Source: Cellulosimicrobium cellulans (GTDB taxonomy: Bacteria > Actinomycetota > Actinomycetes > Actinomycetales > Cellulomonadaceae). From it: 64,000 bases of DNA. The notes under the pieces are model-generated. The model worked only from the letters and a program-made list of their open reading frames with translations, did no database searches and was not told where the DNA came from. A program made the position numbers and the translations under genes. The stretch lies in contig NZ_BJNZ01000014.1 of assembly GCF_006539945.1 (NCBI RefSeq), forward strand, positions 1 to 64,000, written 5' to 3'. Positions within the stretch are counted from its first letter, which is position 1, and the number at the start of each line of letters is the position of its first letter. Positions 23,889 through 32,164 of the stretch are shown here, in pieces.

Positions 23889-24836
23889 TCAGGCAGGCCG
23901 AAGCTGCGGGACGGTCCACGAGCCGTCGAGCGCTTCGGCTCGAGGGCGGTAGAGGCGGACGAGGAAGTTCCACGGTTCGGGAACGGGGATGGTGTTCGGC
24001 TCGTCGCCAAGGTCGCCGGGCGGCGCGAACCGTACGGTGACCCCGCCGTCGGTGTCCGGGACGGCCGTGACGCTGTTGACGCTGTAGTGGCCCTGGGGGT
24101 TCGGCTCGAAGTAGCCCTTGGCGTTGTACACCGAGACGGACCAGAAGGCGTCGACCGGGACGTCTCTCAGTGTCAGCTCGTATCTTCCGGGCGGTACCTG
24201 CGGGTTGACGCCGACGTACGACGCCTCTGTCGTGGGTAGCCCGCCCCAGCCCGCCGCGGTCCCGATGAGGTGCTGCACGGGGTCGATCTCCTCCCGCGTG
24301 CCGAACATGCGGTCGTATCGGCGCAGGCCCGCGGCGAGCACGAGCAGCGCGTCACGGGTGGTGTCCAGGCTCGCTGCGTCGTACTCGGGGGAGACAAACG
24401 GATCCGCCGAACCGGCGGTGAGGCGCACGCCGTCCTGGATGGCGGCTACCGCGGCGAGGTCTGCGGGGTCGACCGGGTCGACGAGTGTTCGCACGGCCAG
24501 GGCGGCGTAGCGGGTTCCCACGGTCTCGGCGTCGAGCGGGTGCTCACCGGCCGTGTGCAGAACGTCCGCGACGAGGTGGTCGTTGTCGAGCACCATCGCG
24601 GACAGGTAGCGGCCCCCTGCGTCTGGAAGGGTGAGCGTGGCGCCTCCCGCGAGGTCTACGACGGCGAAGCTGTAGAGCGTGTCGCGGTTCATGCGCACGA
24701 CCGTCTGCCGGTCGACTGACGCGGGCTCGCGGTTGTGCTGGAACCGGTTGACCCCACCCGCGTCTCGCTGCAGGTCCGTGAACATTCGATCGGTCTCGGC
24801 GCGAACGAACGTGCCGGCGTCGACGTGCTCAGCCAT
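23889..24836 (-). CDS. DUF1254/DUF1214 domain protein, second copy
   Basis: 315 aa, ATG with a near-perfect GAGGAGG Shine-Dalgarno a few bases upstream. DUF1254: VVRMNRDTLYSFAVVDLAGG and GRYLSAMVLDNDH. DUF1214: VDAFWSVSVYNAKGYFEPNPQGHYSVNS and EPWNFLVRLYRPRAEALDGSW. It is a shorter and divergent relative of the neighbouring gene, not a recent duplicate. The 288 bp between the two copies show no other gene; nor do the 295 bp upstream. Confidence 0.85.
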   Translation of the reverse strand: MAEHVDAGTFVRAETDRMFTDLQRDAGGVNRFQHNREPASVDRQTVVRMNRDTLYSFAVVDLAGGATLTLPDAGGRYLSAMVLDNDHLVADVLHTAGEHPLDAETVGTRYAALAVRTLVDPVDPADLAAVAAIQDGVRLTAGSADPFVSPEYDAASLDTTRDALLVLAAGLRRYDRMFGTREEIDPVQHLIGTAAGWGGLPTTEASYVGVNPQVPPGRYELTLRDVPVDAFWSVSVYNAKGYFEPNPQGHYSVNSVTAVPDTDGGVTVRFAPPGDLGDEPNTIPVPEPWNFLVRLYRPRAEALDGSWTVPQLRPA

Positions 24837-25131
24837 GAGTGACCTCCTCGGACGCTGGCCACCACGCAGACAAACGTCGCGTACCAGGTACGAGAAGCGA
24901 ACCACCTTCCACCCAGGGCAGCGACCGGAGCCGGGCTCTCAGGTTTCTCCGCCGAAGCAAACGCCGCCGCGTCACCGCTGAGGCAGGTCTAGCGGCCCTC
25001 AAGGTCGTCGGGGTCGGGAGGTCCGCCAGCGGCGGGCTGCTTCACGACCGGCGTTCCCCGCGGCACGTGGCGCCGCCCCTCACGATGGGCGTTGTACGGG
25101 CGGCTCGCCATGTGGGCGGTGACCGGCGTCC

Positions 25132-25437
25132 TCAGGTACGCCAGGTCGGGTCGAAGTCGGGGTGCGCGGCGTAAGCGGTCGCGAGTGCTCGCAGGATGCG
25201 GTCACCGACGAATGCGACACCGCTCTCGGCGCGTTCGTTGGTGTCACGCTCGAGGTCAGCGGTCATGTCGTACCCGGTGGCCTCATAAGCAAGTGCGATG
25301 ATGCGCCGTTTCACTGCGCAGTCGGTCAGCAACCTCGATCGTGACCACGGCGTCCACGGTCCGGAGTCGTCTTCCAGAGTCACGCACGCTGCTTCGTCCT
25401 CGTCGATCCGGGCGAGCAGGAACTCGGTCAGCGCCAT
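25132..25437 (-). CDS. DUF6221 family protein
   Basis: 101 aa. MALTEFLLARIDEDE start, GPWTPWSRSRLLTDCAVKRRIIALA centre and LRALATAYAAHPDFDPTWR end match the short DUF6221 proteins common in Streptomyces genomes, phages and integrative elements. Function unknown. Start chosen at the family's conserved MALTEFL. It marks the right edge of the island-like segment. Confidence 0.8.
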   Translation of the reverse strand: MALTEFLLARIDEDEAACVTLEDDSGPWTPWSRSRLLTDCAVKRRIIALAYEATGYDMTADLERDTNERAESGVAFVGDRILRALATAYAAHPDFDPTWRT

Positions 25438-25491
25438 CTCCCCATTCTCCACCCGCTGCTGCTCGACGGTCCCTCGTGGACGCTGCGAGCA

Positions 25492-25516
25492 ACTCCTCGA
25501 GGAGTAGTGTCGAGGT
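25492..25516 (+). promoter_or_regulatory. Palindrome overlapping a leaderless -10 box
   Basis: ACTCCTCGAGGAGT (25492-25505) is a perfect 14-bp palindrome. TAGTGT (25505-25510) is a good -10 sequence ending 6 bases before the GTG at 25517. This predicts a leaderless, operator-controlled transcript for the desaturase operon. No clear -35. Confidence 0.55.
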
Positions 25517-25756
25517 GTGGTTGATCGCCGGATCGGCCCACGCGACGCCGATCGAGATGGCCCTCGCAAGCGGGGCGAGACCATTGCCCCGAACGAGGAC
25601 ACCTCAGGCGCGCGATGGGCCGACGACGGGGGTCATGAACCCGACCTGGAGGACGAACCGATCTCCTTGAGTGGGGCGCCTGGCGCCTCACCGACTGCCG
25701 CGACGGCAGCGGACGCGAGTCGGCCCCCCGGCTCCGAGCATCGGACGACGCCATGA
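25517..25756 (+). CDS. Small hydrophilic protein of unknown function
   Basis: 79 aa from GTG. Asp/Glu/Arg/Pro-rich and probably disordered (for example RWADDGGHEPDLEDEPISL). There is no recognisable domain. Supported by the -10 box at leaderless distance and by its stop overlapping the next ATG (ATGA). The alternative is that this is a transcribed leader and not a protein. Confidence 0.5.
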   Translation: MVDRRIGPRDADRDGPRKRGETIAPNEDTSGARWADDGGHEPDLEDEPISLSGAPGASPTAATAADASRPPGSEHRTTP

Positions 25757-26205
25757 GCACCACCACCCCCACCCCCACCTCCTTCGGGCGCGTCCAGGAC
25801 AGCGCGCTGCAGCTGAGGGGGGTCCTGGACACCGCACTGCCGCGCGAGCTGGGTACGGAGTCCGAGCCCCAGCTGTACACCGTGACCGCTGTGTTCTCCC
25901 GCCGGGTGTCCGGTCCGGAGCAAGCGTTGCTCGAGCTCCCCGCCGTCACCGCGCTGCTCGCCGACCACGGATATCCGGGGATCGTGCTGCGGGTGGAGGA
26001 CCGGCGCCTGCTCATCGAGAACACGAACCTCGCCATGCTCTCGGGTGGGCTGGCCCACGAGATCGCGACGGTTCTGCGCGACGTCGAAGAGACGATCACG
26101 AACGAGCGGACGCGCAAGGCCGACGAGCTGGCCGAGTGGCGTGCGGCCGAGGTGCTGCGCACGGCGAGCGTGAAGTCCGAGGCCGACCGTGTCCGCTTCG
26201 AGTGA
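25753..26205 (+). CDS. Conserved-looking hypothetical protein in desaturase operon
   Basis: 150 aa, ATG overlapping the previous stop. Mixed alpha/beta N-terminal half (LYTVTAVFSRRVSGPEQALLEL, VTALLADHGYPGIVLRVEDRRLLIENTNLAML) and a charged helical C-terminus (AEWRAAEVLRTASVKSEADRVRFE). Not recognised. Its end overlaps the desaturase GTG by 17 bases, so translation is probably coupled. A regulatory or accessory role in lipid desaturation is only an inference. Confidence 0.7.
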   Translation: MSTTTPTPTSFGRVQDSALQLRGVLDTALPRELGTESEPQLYTVTAVFSRRVSGPEQALLELPAVTALLADHGYPGIVLRVEDRRLLIENTNLAMLSGGLAHEIATVLRDVEETITNERTRKADELAEWRAAEVLRTASVKSEADRVRFE

Positions 26206-27289
26206 GGCGCAACAGCCCCTGACGGTGACTGGCCGCGTACGACCTGCCACCCGTGCGACGGCTCGGGACTACTCGGTACTGGCGAAGATCGTGCGCGAGT
26301 CCGGCCTGCTGCGTCGGCGGTACGGCTACTACTGGACCCGGCTCGTCCTGACGGTCGCCGCGCTCGGCGCCGTCTGGGCGGGGATCGTCCTCGTGGGCGA
26401 ATCCTGGTGGCAGCTCCTGCTGGCCGTGGTGCTCGCGCTCGTGCTCGCCCAGCTCGCGTTCCTGGGGCACGACAGCTCCCACCGGCAGGTGTTCCGGTCC
26501 CGGGCGTGGAACGACTGGATCGCGCGCCTCGTCGCGAACGCGCTCGTCGGGCTCAGTCACGCCTGGTGGACGACGAAGCACGACGCCCACCACGCCGCCC
26601 CGAACCAGGAGGGCCAGGACCCCGACATCTCGCCCGGAGTGATCGCGTTCACGCCCGCCGTCGTGGCGAGCCGCCACGGCTGGCGGGGGTGGCTGGGCCG
26701 CCGGCAGGGCTGGTACTTCTTCCCCCTGCTCGCCCTGGAGGGCCTCAACCTGCACGTCGCGAGCGTGCGCCGGGTGCTCGGCCGCCGGCCCGTGCCGCAC
26801 CGTGGCGTGGAGGCCCCCGTCCTGCTCCTACGGCTCGCGCTCTACCTGGTGGCGCTGGTCCTCGTGCTCCCCCCGACCATCGCGGCGGCATTCCTGGCCG
26901 TGCAGCTCGCGGTCTTCGGCATCCTGCTCGGGGGCGCGTTCGCCCCGAACCACAAGGGCATGCCGATCGTCCCGGCGAGCGCGGACGTCGACTTCCTGCG
27001 CCGCCAGGTCCTCATGTCCCGCAACATCCGCGGCGGCCCGGTCGTCGACTTCTTCATGGGCGGCCTCAACCGCCAGGTCGAGCACCACCTGTTCCCGAGC
27101 ATGCCGCGCCCGAACCTCAAGCGCGTCCAGCCGCTCGTGCGCGAGTACTGCTCCCAGCTCGGCGTGACCTACACCGAGGTCGGGTTCTTCACCTCCTACC
27201 GGATCGTCATCCAGTACCTCAACGACGTCCCCGGCCGCGCCCGCGAACCCTTCCCCTGCCCCGTGGCCGCAAGCCTCGGCCGCCCGTGA
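26189..27289 (+). CDS. Membrane fatty acid desaturase
   Basis: 366 aa, GTG start. The three histidine boxes of the di-iron membrane desaturases are intact: HDSSH near residue 94, HDAHH near 131 and QVEHH near 294. Paired hydrophobic helices lie between them (LVLTVAALGAVWAGIVLV, WWQLLLAVVLALVLAQLAF, two more before box 3). It introduces double bonds into acyl chains at the membrane, needing oxygen and an electron donor not encoded nearby. Last gene of the three-gene unit starting at 25517. Confidence 0.93.
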   Translation: MSASSEAQQPLTVTGRVRPATRATARDYSVLAKIVRESGLLRRRYGYYWTRLVLTVAALGAVWAGIVLVGESWWQLLLAVVLALVLAQLAFLGHDSSHRQVFRSRAWNDWIARLVANALVGLSHAWWTTKHDAHHAAPNQEGQDPDISPGVIAFTPAVVASRHGWRGWLGRRQGWYFFPLLALEGLNLHVASVRRVLGRRPVPHRGVEAPVLLLRLALYLVALVLVLPPTIAAAFLAVQLAVFGILLGGAFAPNHKGMPIVPASADVDFLRRQVLMSRNIRGGPVVDFFMGGLNRQVEHHLFPSMPRPNLKRVQPLVREYCSQLGVTYTEVGFFTSYRIVIQYLNDVPGRAREPFPCPVAASLGRP

Positions 27290-27412
27290 CCTCGAGTCCA
27301 CACACACAGGCGCACCCAGGTTCGCTCCCAGGTTGAAGGCGTACGATCGGGACATCCGCGGCGAACGTGCCCCGTCTGAGGTGCGCGGGCCCGGAACCGC
27401 AAGGAGGCCGTC

Positions 27413-27766
27413 ATGGCCACCACCCCGCTCAGCGCCGCGACGAACGGACAGCCCACCGCCGCCCCCTCGGGCAGCCGCCCAGACTCGCGCGTGTCCCGCA
27501 CGTCAGGCAACCCGACACGAACTCCCCGGACCCGCGCCGGAGCCACCTGGGTCGGCCTGTGCGTCGCCGCCCTCGTCCTGCTCGCCCTCATCGTGTTCAT
27601 GCTCCAGAACACCCAGCTCGTCCTCGTCTCCTTCCTCGGCTGGCAAGGCTCGGTCCCGCTCGCCCTCGCCCTGCTCATCGCGGGGATCGGCGTCGGGATC
27701 GTCGCCCTCGTCGTCGGCACCCTCCGCATCCACCAGCTCCGCCGACGCCTCGCGCACCGTCAGTGA
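27413..27766 (+). CDS. LapA-like (DUF1049) small membrane protein
   Basis: 117 aa, ATG with AAGGAGG upstream. A Thr/Pro/Arg-rich cytoplasmic leader of about 42 residues precedes two membrane helices (WVGLCVAALVLLALIVFML, and LALALLIAGIGVGIVALVVGTL) separated by QNTQLVLVSFLGWQGSVPL, which is the LapA/DUF1049 signature. In enterobacteria LapA helps LPS assembly; in actinomycetes the role is unknown. Confidence 0.85.
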   Translation: MATTPLSAATNGQPTAAPSGSRPDSRVSRTSGNPTRTPRTRAGATWVGLCVAALVLLALIVFMLQNTQLVLVSFLGWQGSVPLALALLIAGIGVGIVALVVGTLRIHQLRRRLAHRQ

Positions 27767-27782
27767 CTCGACGGCGGACCTC

Positions 27783-27995
27783 GTGACCGACGACCGAGAA
27801 ACCTCGCCACAACGCCCCGTCGACCTGGTCGGCGAGATCGACGCCTCCCAGCGCGCGATGGAAGACGCCGTCTCGGTCGTCGACCACGGTGCACCCGTCG
27901 ACCTCGCCCGTTACGTTGCCGCGCGCGCCCGCCTCGACACGGCTGTCGCGGCGTGGAACCGCCGCGCCGCAACCACTCCGACATCACGTCCATGA
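27783..27995 (+). CDS. Small hypothetical protein
   Basis: 70 aa from GTG, 17 bases after the LapA-like gene. Amphipathic helical content (GEIDASQRAMEDAVSVVDHG, LARYVAARARLDTAVAAWNRRA). No family recognised. Codon pattern and tight spacing suggest it is real; it may be the last gene of the LapA transcript. Confidence 0.5.
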   Translation: MTDDRETSPQRPVDLVGEIDASQRAMEDAVSVVDHGAPVDLARYVAARARLDTAVAAWNRRAATTPTSRP

Positions 27996-28057
27996 CCTCG
28001 AGCACGATGCACCGCCACCGGTGCGAGTCGCGCCGCGACTCGATGAGGTGAACACCC

Positions 28058-30163
28058 CTACCGACTCGTCCCGAGGCCGCCGGGCAGGACCTCGTAGCGG
28101 TCGGGGACGGCCGTGAACGACCCGCGACCGCCGGTGAGGGAGCGCAGGTCGAGGACGTAGCGGGTGAGCTCGGCCTCGGGGACGAGCGCGTCGACGCGGA
28201 CGCGGCCGTCGGGCAGGGAGTCGGTCGCGGTGATGTGGCCGCGGCGTGCGGAGAGGTCTCCCATGACGTCGCCCTGCGCGTCGGACGGGACGGTCACGGA
28301 CACCGCGGAGACGGGTTCGAGCACGACCGTCCCCGCCGCGGCGAGCGCCTCGCGCACGCCGACGCCCCCCGCGGTACGGAACGCCATGTCGGACGAGTCG
28401 ACGGAGTGCGCCTTGCCGTCGAGGACCTCGACGCGCAGGTCGACGACCGGGTAGCCGTGGGGTCCGCCGCCCTCCATGGCCTCGCGCGCACCGCGCTCCA
28501 CGGCCGGGAGGTACTGGCGCGGCACCGACCCGCCGACGACGGAGCTGACGAACTCGAACCCGTCCCCGCGCGGGAGCGGGGACACGCGGAGCTGCACGAC
28601 GGCGAACTGCCCGTGCCCGCCCGACTGCTTCTTCACCTTGCCCTCGACCTCGACGGCGCGCGTGATGGTCTCGCGGTACGCGACCTGGACGGGCTCGGTC
28701 GTGACGCGCACGCCGAACGAGCGCTCGAGCCGCTCGACCGCGACCGCGAGGTGCGTGTCGCCGAGGCCGCCGAGCACGGCCTGCGAGCCGGTGAGGTCGA
28801 CGTGCAGCGTCGGGTCCTCGGCGCGCAGGCGGGTCAGCGCGGAGGAGAGCTTGTCGTCGTCGGACTGCGACACGGGCCGCAGCGCGACGGCATACACCGG
28901 GGGCCGTTCGGGGAGGTCGCGCGCGGACACGGGCGTGCGCCGGGTCGCCAGCAGCGTCCCGGTCGAGGCGGCGGAGAGCTTCGCGACGGCGGCGACGTCA
29001 CCCGCGACGACCCGGTCGACCGCGACGTGCTCGCGACCGCGCAGGCGGAACAGACCGTGCACGCGGTCCTCCGCGCCGGTCGCGGTGCTCACGAGGCGGT
29101 CGCCCGTCGCGACGGACCCCGAGAGCACCTTGAACACCGACACCTGGCCTACAAAGGGGTCGACCACCGTCCGGAAGACGTGCACGAGCGCGTCCCCGGC
29201 CGGGTCGGCCGCGACCTCCGTCGTCGCGCGCGCCGACGGGGAACCGTCGGCGCGGCCCGACCCCGCGCCGTCGGGCAGCGCGACGACGGCCGCCCGGTCC
29301 GCGGGCGACGGCCCGAGCTCGCACACGAGGTCGAGCACCCGGTCGACGCCGACGCCCGTCACCGCGGACGCGAGCAGCACCGGCACGGCCTCACCCGTGA
29401 GCACCTCGTGCGCGAGCGTGCGCTCGAGGTCCGGGGCTCCGGGCTCGTCGCCCGCGAGGTACGCCTCGAGCTGGTCGTCGTCGTGCGTGACGATCTCCTC
29501 CACGACCTCGTCGTGCAGCGCGTGCTCCTCGTCGCGCACGTCGGCGGGGACGTCCTCCTCATGGGTGCGCCCGTCGCCGTCGTACTCCCGCGCGCGCTCG
29601 GTGAGGACGTCGGCCACGCCGTGCAGCGACTGCTCCTCGCCGAGCGGGAGCTCGAGCGGCACGAACGGCGCGTCGAGCGCGCCGCGCAGCGCGGCGAGCA
29701 CGGTGCGAAAGCTCGCCCGCGCGCGGTCCTCCTGGGAGACGACGACGAGGCGGGGGATCCCCGCCTCGTCGCAGCGTCGCCAGACCTCCTCCGTCCCGGA
29801 CTGCACCCCGTCGACGGCGCTCACCACCACCACCGCGAGGTCGGCGACGGCGAGCGCCGCGTCCACGGAACCGGCGAAGTCCGGGGCGCCGGGGGTGTCG
29901 AGGAGGGTGACCTGGTACGTCGTGCCGTCGGGCGCCCGCCAGTCCAGGTGCGCGACGCCGAGGCTCACCGAGATGCCCCGGGCTACCTCCTCGGGCTCGT
30001 GGTCGCAGACGGTCGTGCCCTCGGCGACGGAGCCGGCCCGCGGGATCGCGCCTGCACGATGGAGGAACGCCTCCGCGAGCGTGGTCTTGCCCGAGCCGCT
30101 GTGGCCCACGAGGGCGACGTTGCGGGTCGTGGCCGGGCCGGTGGACGTCGACGTCGTGGCCAT
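28058..30163 (-). CDS. EF-G-like GTPase (elongation factor G paralogue)
   Basis: 701 aa, ATG chosen because GHSGSGKTT follows at residues 20-28 and the upstream frame is poor. Domain order as EF-G: GTP-binding domain (P-loop; DTPGAPDF; a diverged base-recognition loop SQED in place of NKxD), domain II (VFRTVVDPFVGQVSVFKVLSG), then domains III-V (ALRPVSQSDDDKLSSALTRL, GHGQFAVVQLRV, EPVSAVSVTVPSDAQGDVMGDLSARRGHI). The N-terminal switch and NKxD motifs differ from canonical fusA, fitting the EF-G-like group of actinomycetes. It is not next to ribosomal genes. Role in translation stress is only suspected. Confidence 0.88.
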   Translation of the reverse strand: MATTSTSTGPATTRNVALVGHSGSGKTTLAEAFLHRAGAIPRAGSVAEGTTVCDHEPEEVARGISVSLGVAHLDWRAPDGTTYQVTLLDTPGAPDFAGSVDAALAVADLAVVVVSAVDGVQSGTEEVWRRCDEAGIPRLVVVSQEDRARASFRTVLAALRGALDAPFVPLELPLGEEQSLHGVADVLTERAREYDGDGRTHEEDVPADVRDEEHALHDEVVEEIVTHDDDQLEAYLAGDEPGAPDLERTLAHEVLTGEAVPVLLASAVTGVGVDRVLDLVCELGPSPADRAAVVALPDGAGSGRADGSPSARATTEVAADPAGDALVHVFRTVVDPFVGQVSVFKVLSGSVATGDRLVSTATGAEDRVHGLFRLRGREHVAVDRVVAGDVAAVAKLSAASTGTLLATRRTPVSARDLPERPPVYAVALRPVSQSDDDKLSSALTRLRAEDPTLHVDLTGSQAVLGGLGDTHLAVAVERLERSFGVRVTTEPVQVAYRETITRAVEVEGKVKKQSGGHGQFAVVQLRVSPLPRGDGFEFVSSVVGGSVPRQYLPAVERGAREAMEGGGPHGYPVVDLRVEVLDGKAHSVDSSDMAFRTAGGVGVREALAAAGTVVLEPVSAVSVTVPSDAQGDVMGDLSARRGHITATDSLPDGRVRVDALVPEAELTRYVLDLRSLTGGRGSFTAVPDRYEVLPGGLGTSR

Positions 30164-30282
30164 GGCTGCCTCCTGGCGGGTGGCGGGGCGCCGTGTCCCG
30201 CCAGGGTTCCAGGCTAGTGACGTCGCCGTGATCCCGCCCGGGCCGATGGTCCCGGGCGGGATCACGCGCGAGCGCGCGTCCC

Positions 30283-31107
30283 CTAGAGGTTGCGCTCGAC
30301 GTAGACGCGCAGCGCGTCACGGACGAAGGTCGCGCCCTCGACGCCGCCGTAGTTGAGCGCGAACCGCGGGTCCTCGACGTACATCTCGCCGAGGCCGAGC
30401 AGGTAGCCCCGCAGCGGCCCGGGCTCGTGCGCGGGGTTGGCCGGCACGGTCTGCAACCACTCGACGTGGCGCTGCGCGAGCGCCTGCGCCTCGTCCGACG
30501 CCGGGTCGACGCCGGCCTGCGCCGCCGCCGTCCAGTCGCCGTTGAGGCGCTCGACGCGCTCCTTGAAGGCCGTCTTCTCCGCGTCGCTGAGGCCGCTCCA
30601 CCAGGAGTGCCCGCGCGCGTACGCGTCCTTGCCCCAGCGGTCCTCGACCTCGTCCTTGTACTGCGTGTGGTCGAACCCGTCGAACATGTCGTCCGCCATG
30701 AGCTCGCCACCTCCTTCCATCGTGGTGATCGTCCGTTCGACCGACGCGATCTGCCGCGCCAGCCGCTGCCGCTCCGCCTGCAACCACTCGAGGTGGCCAC
30801 GCAGGGCCCGCACCTGTGCCTCGCGCTCCGCGGTGCCCGACGGCGACCGGTCACCCCGGGTCCCGTCGAGCGCCTCCTGGATCGCGGGGAGCCCGAGACC
30901 GAGGTCACGCAGGAGCAGGATCCGCTGGAGCCGCACGAGCGCGTCCGCGTCGTAGTGGCGGTAGCCGTTGGACGCGACCCGGCTCGGGCGCAGCAGCCCC
31001 ACCGCGTCGTAGTGGCGCAGGGTGCGGCTCGTGGTGCCGGCGAGTCGCGCGACCTCCTGGATGGACCAGTCGGCCGTGCGCTCGTTCGTCGTTCCTGCGG
31101 GGTGCAT
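30283..31107 (-). CDS. TipA-like MerR-family regulator with TipAS domain
   Basis: 274 aa. Start at MHPAGTT, preceded by GGGAGG. MerR HTH at about residues 13-80 (IQEVARLAGTTSRTLRHYDAVGLLRPSRV, YRHYDADALVRLQRILLLRDLG), a coiled linker (LEWLQAERQRLARQIASVERTI), then the TipAS antibiotic-recognition domain from about residue 137 (FDHTQYKDEVEDRWGKDAYARGHSWW, ALNYGGVEGATFVRDALRVYVERNL). TipA of Streptomyces binds thiopeptides covalently and activates its own promoter. The self-type promoter here and the internal start at 30699 support the same design. The thiopeptide-reactive cysteine is absent from the visible TipAS region. Confidence 0.92.
   Translation of the reverse strand: MHPAGTTNERTADWSIQEVARLAGTTSRTLRHYDAVGLLRPSRVASNGYRHYDADALVRLQRILLLRDLGLGLPAIQEALDGTRGDRSPSGTAEREAQVRALRGHLEWLQAERQRLARQIASVERTITTMEGGGELMADDMFDGFDHTQYKDEVEDRWGKDAYARGHSWWSGLSDAEKTAFKERVERLNGDWTAAAQAGVDPASDEAQALAQRHVEWLQTVPANPAHEPGPLRGYLLGLGEMYVEDPRFALNYGGVEGATFVRDALRVYVERNL
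30699..30716 (-). promoter_or_regulatory. Internal Shine-Dalgarno and in-frame start for a stand-alone TipAS
   Basis: Within the regulator gene, AAGGAGGTG (30716-30708) lies 8 bases before an in-frame ATG at 30699. Initiation there would yield a 138-residue TipAS-only protein beginning MADDMFDGFDH. The Streptomyces lividans tipA gene makes its short form in this way. Confidence 0.75.
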
Positions 31108-31166
31108 CTCCTGTTCCTCCCGTGCTCGCGATCTCTCGGTGGTCGCCTCGTGCGGCAACGAGAACC

Positions 31167-31197
31167 ACGCTAGAAGTTGACGCTACGTCAAGGTCAA
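31167..31197 (-). promoter_or_regulatory. MerR-type promoter (19-bp spacer) of the tipA-like gene
   Basis: On the minus strand: -35 TTGACC (31197-31192), a 19-bp spacer containing the dyad TTGACG-TAG-CGTCAA, and -10 TAGCGT (31172-31167). The overlong spacer with a central dyad is the hallmark of promoters activated by MerR-family proteins by DNA untwisting. It precedes the regulator's own gene by about 60 bases, which implies autoactivation. Confidence 0.8.
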
Positions 31198-31304
31198 CAC
31201 GTGTGGCCCGGACGCGGCGTCCGGGCACGGCAGGGCGGGACCGACGGGCGTACCGTCGAGGGAGAGCGCCCGCGGAGGGGCGCGCGACGAGCACGGAGGC
31301 CGCC

Positions 31305-32090
31305 ATGGCCACGACGGAGCAGGTTCGGCAGCACTACGCCGGGAAGGACCTCGCGGCCCGCCTCCTCGCCGCGGCGGGAGCCGGCGACGGACCGGTGACG
31401 GTCGACGCGCTCGCCCCGTACGACGAGCTCCACGCCGGGGGCGCGACGTCGACCGCCGCGCTCCTCGACCTCCTCGGCCTCGCGCCGGGCACCACCCTGC
31501 TCGACGTCGGCAGCGGGCTCGGCGGACCGGCGCGGCTCGCCGCGCACCGGCACGGCTGCCACGTCACCGGCGTGGACCTCAGCCCGGACTTCGTCGAGGC
31601 CGCGCGCGAGCTCACGGCGCGGACGGGGCTCGCCGACCTCGTCACGTTCGCGCTGGGCGACGGCGACCGGCTGCCCTGCGAGGACGCGTCGCACGACCGT
31701 GCGATGCTCGTCCACGTGGGCATGAACGTGCCCGACAAGGCGGCGCTCTTCACCGAGGTCCACCGCGTGCTGCGCCCCGGGAGCCCGTTCGGGCTCTTCG
31801 AGCAGATGCGGGTCGGGGCAGGGGACCTGCCCTTCCCGATGCCGTGGGCGGTCGACGCCGGGTCGTCGTTCGTCGAGACCCCGGACGACTACGGCCGCGT
31901 GCTGACGGCGGCCGGGTTCGACGTCCTGCGCGTCGAGGACCGGCGCGCGGCGCTCGCCGCCGGAGGAGGCCCTGGGCAGGACGGGCTCGTCGTCGTGTTC
32001 GGCCAGGAGTTCGTCACGCGGATCAGCAACAACGTCGCGGCGACGCGCGCCGGGCTCCTCGCGCCCGTCGTCGTGCTCGCGCGCGCCTGA
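31305..32090 (+). CDS. SAM-dependent methyltransferase (UbiE/sarcosine-dimethylglycine-like)
   Basis: 261 aa, ATG with GGAGG upstream. Motif I LLDVGSGLGGPARL near residue 66, then VTGVDLSPDFVEAAREL and the DGDRLPCEDASHDRAMLVHVGMNVPDK acidic/active region. The FEQMRVGAGDLPFPMPWAVD segment resembles small-molecule N- or C-methyltransferases. Divergent from the TipA-like regulator across 197 bp; whether TipA controls it is unknown, since the MerR-type promoter points the other way. Confidence 0.85.
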   Translation: MATTEQVRQHYAGKDLAARLLAAAGAGDGPVTVDALAPYDELHAGGATSTAALLDLLGLAPGTTLLDVGSGLGGPARLAAHRHGCHVTGVDLSPDFVEAARELTARTGLADLVTFALGDGDRLPCEDASHDRAMLVHVGMNVPDKAALFTEVHRVLRPGSPFGLFEQMRVGAGDLPFPMPWAVDAGSSFVETPDDYGRVLTAAGFDVLRVEDRRAALAAGGGPGQDGLVVVFGQEFVTRISNNVAATRAGLLAPVVVLARA

Positions 32091-32128
32091 GCACCGCCCC
32101 CCGCGGTCGCCGTGCTCTCGCGCGCCGG

Positions 32129-32158
32129 AGCGCCGGCCCCGCCGTCCGGGCCGGCGCT
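32129..32158. terminator. Bidirectional hairpin between convergent genes
   Basis: Perfect 11-bp arms AGCGCCGGCCC (32129-32139) and GGGCCGGCGCT (32148-32158) with an 8-base loop, centred between the methyltransferase stop and the HAD-gene stop. Confidence 0.7.
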
Positions 32159-32164
32159 GGCCCG

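Noticed and set aside
24839-25174. A 111-codon plus-strand frame in the island
   Set aside because: Composition is random-like, it overlaps the DUF6221 gene antisense, and it has no ribosome site.
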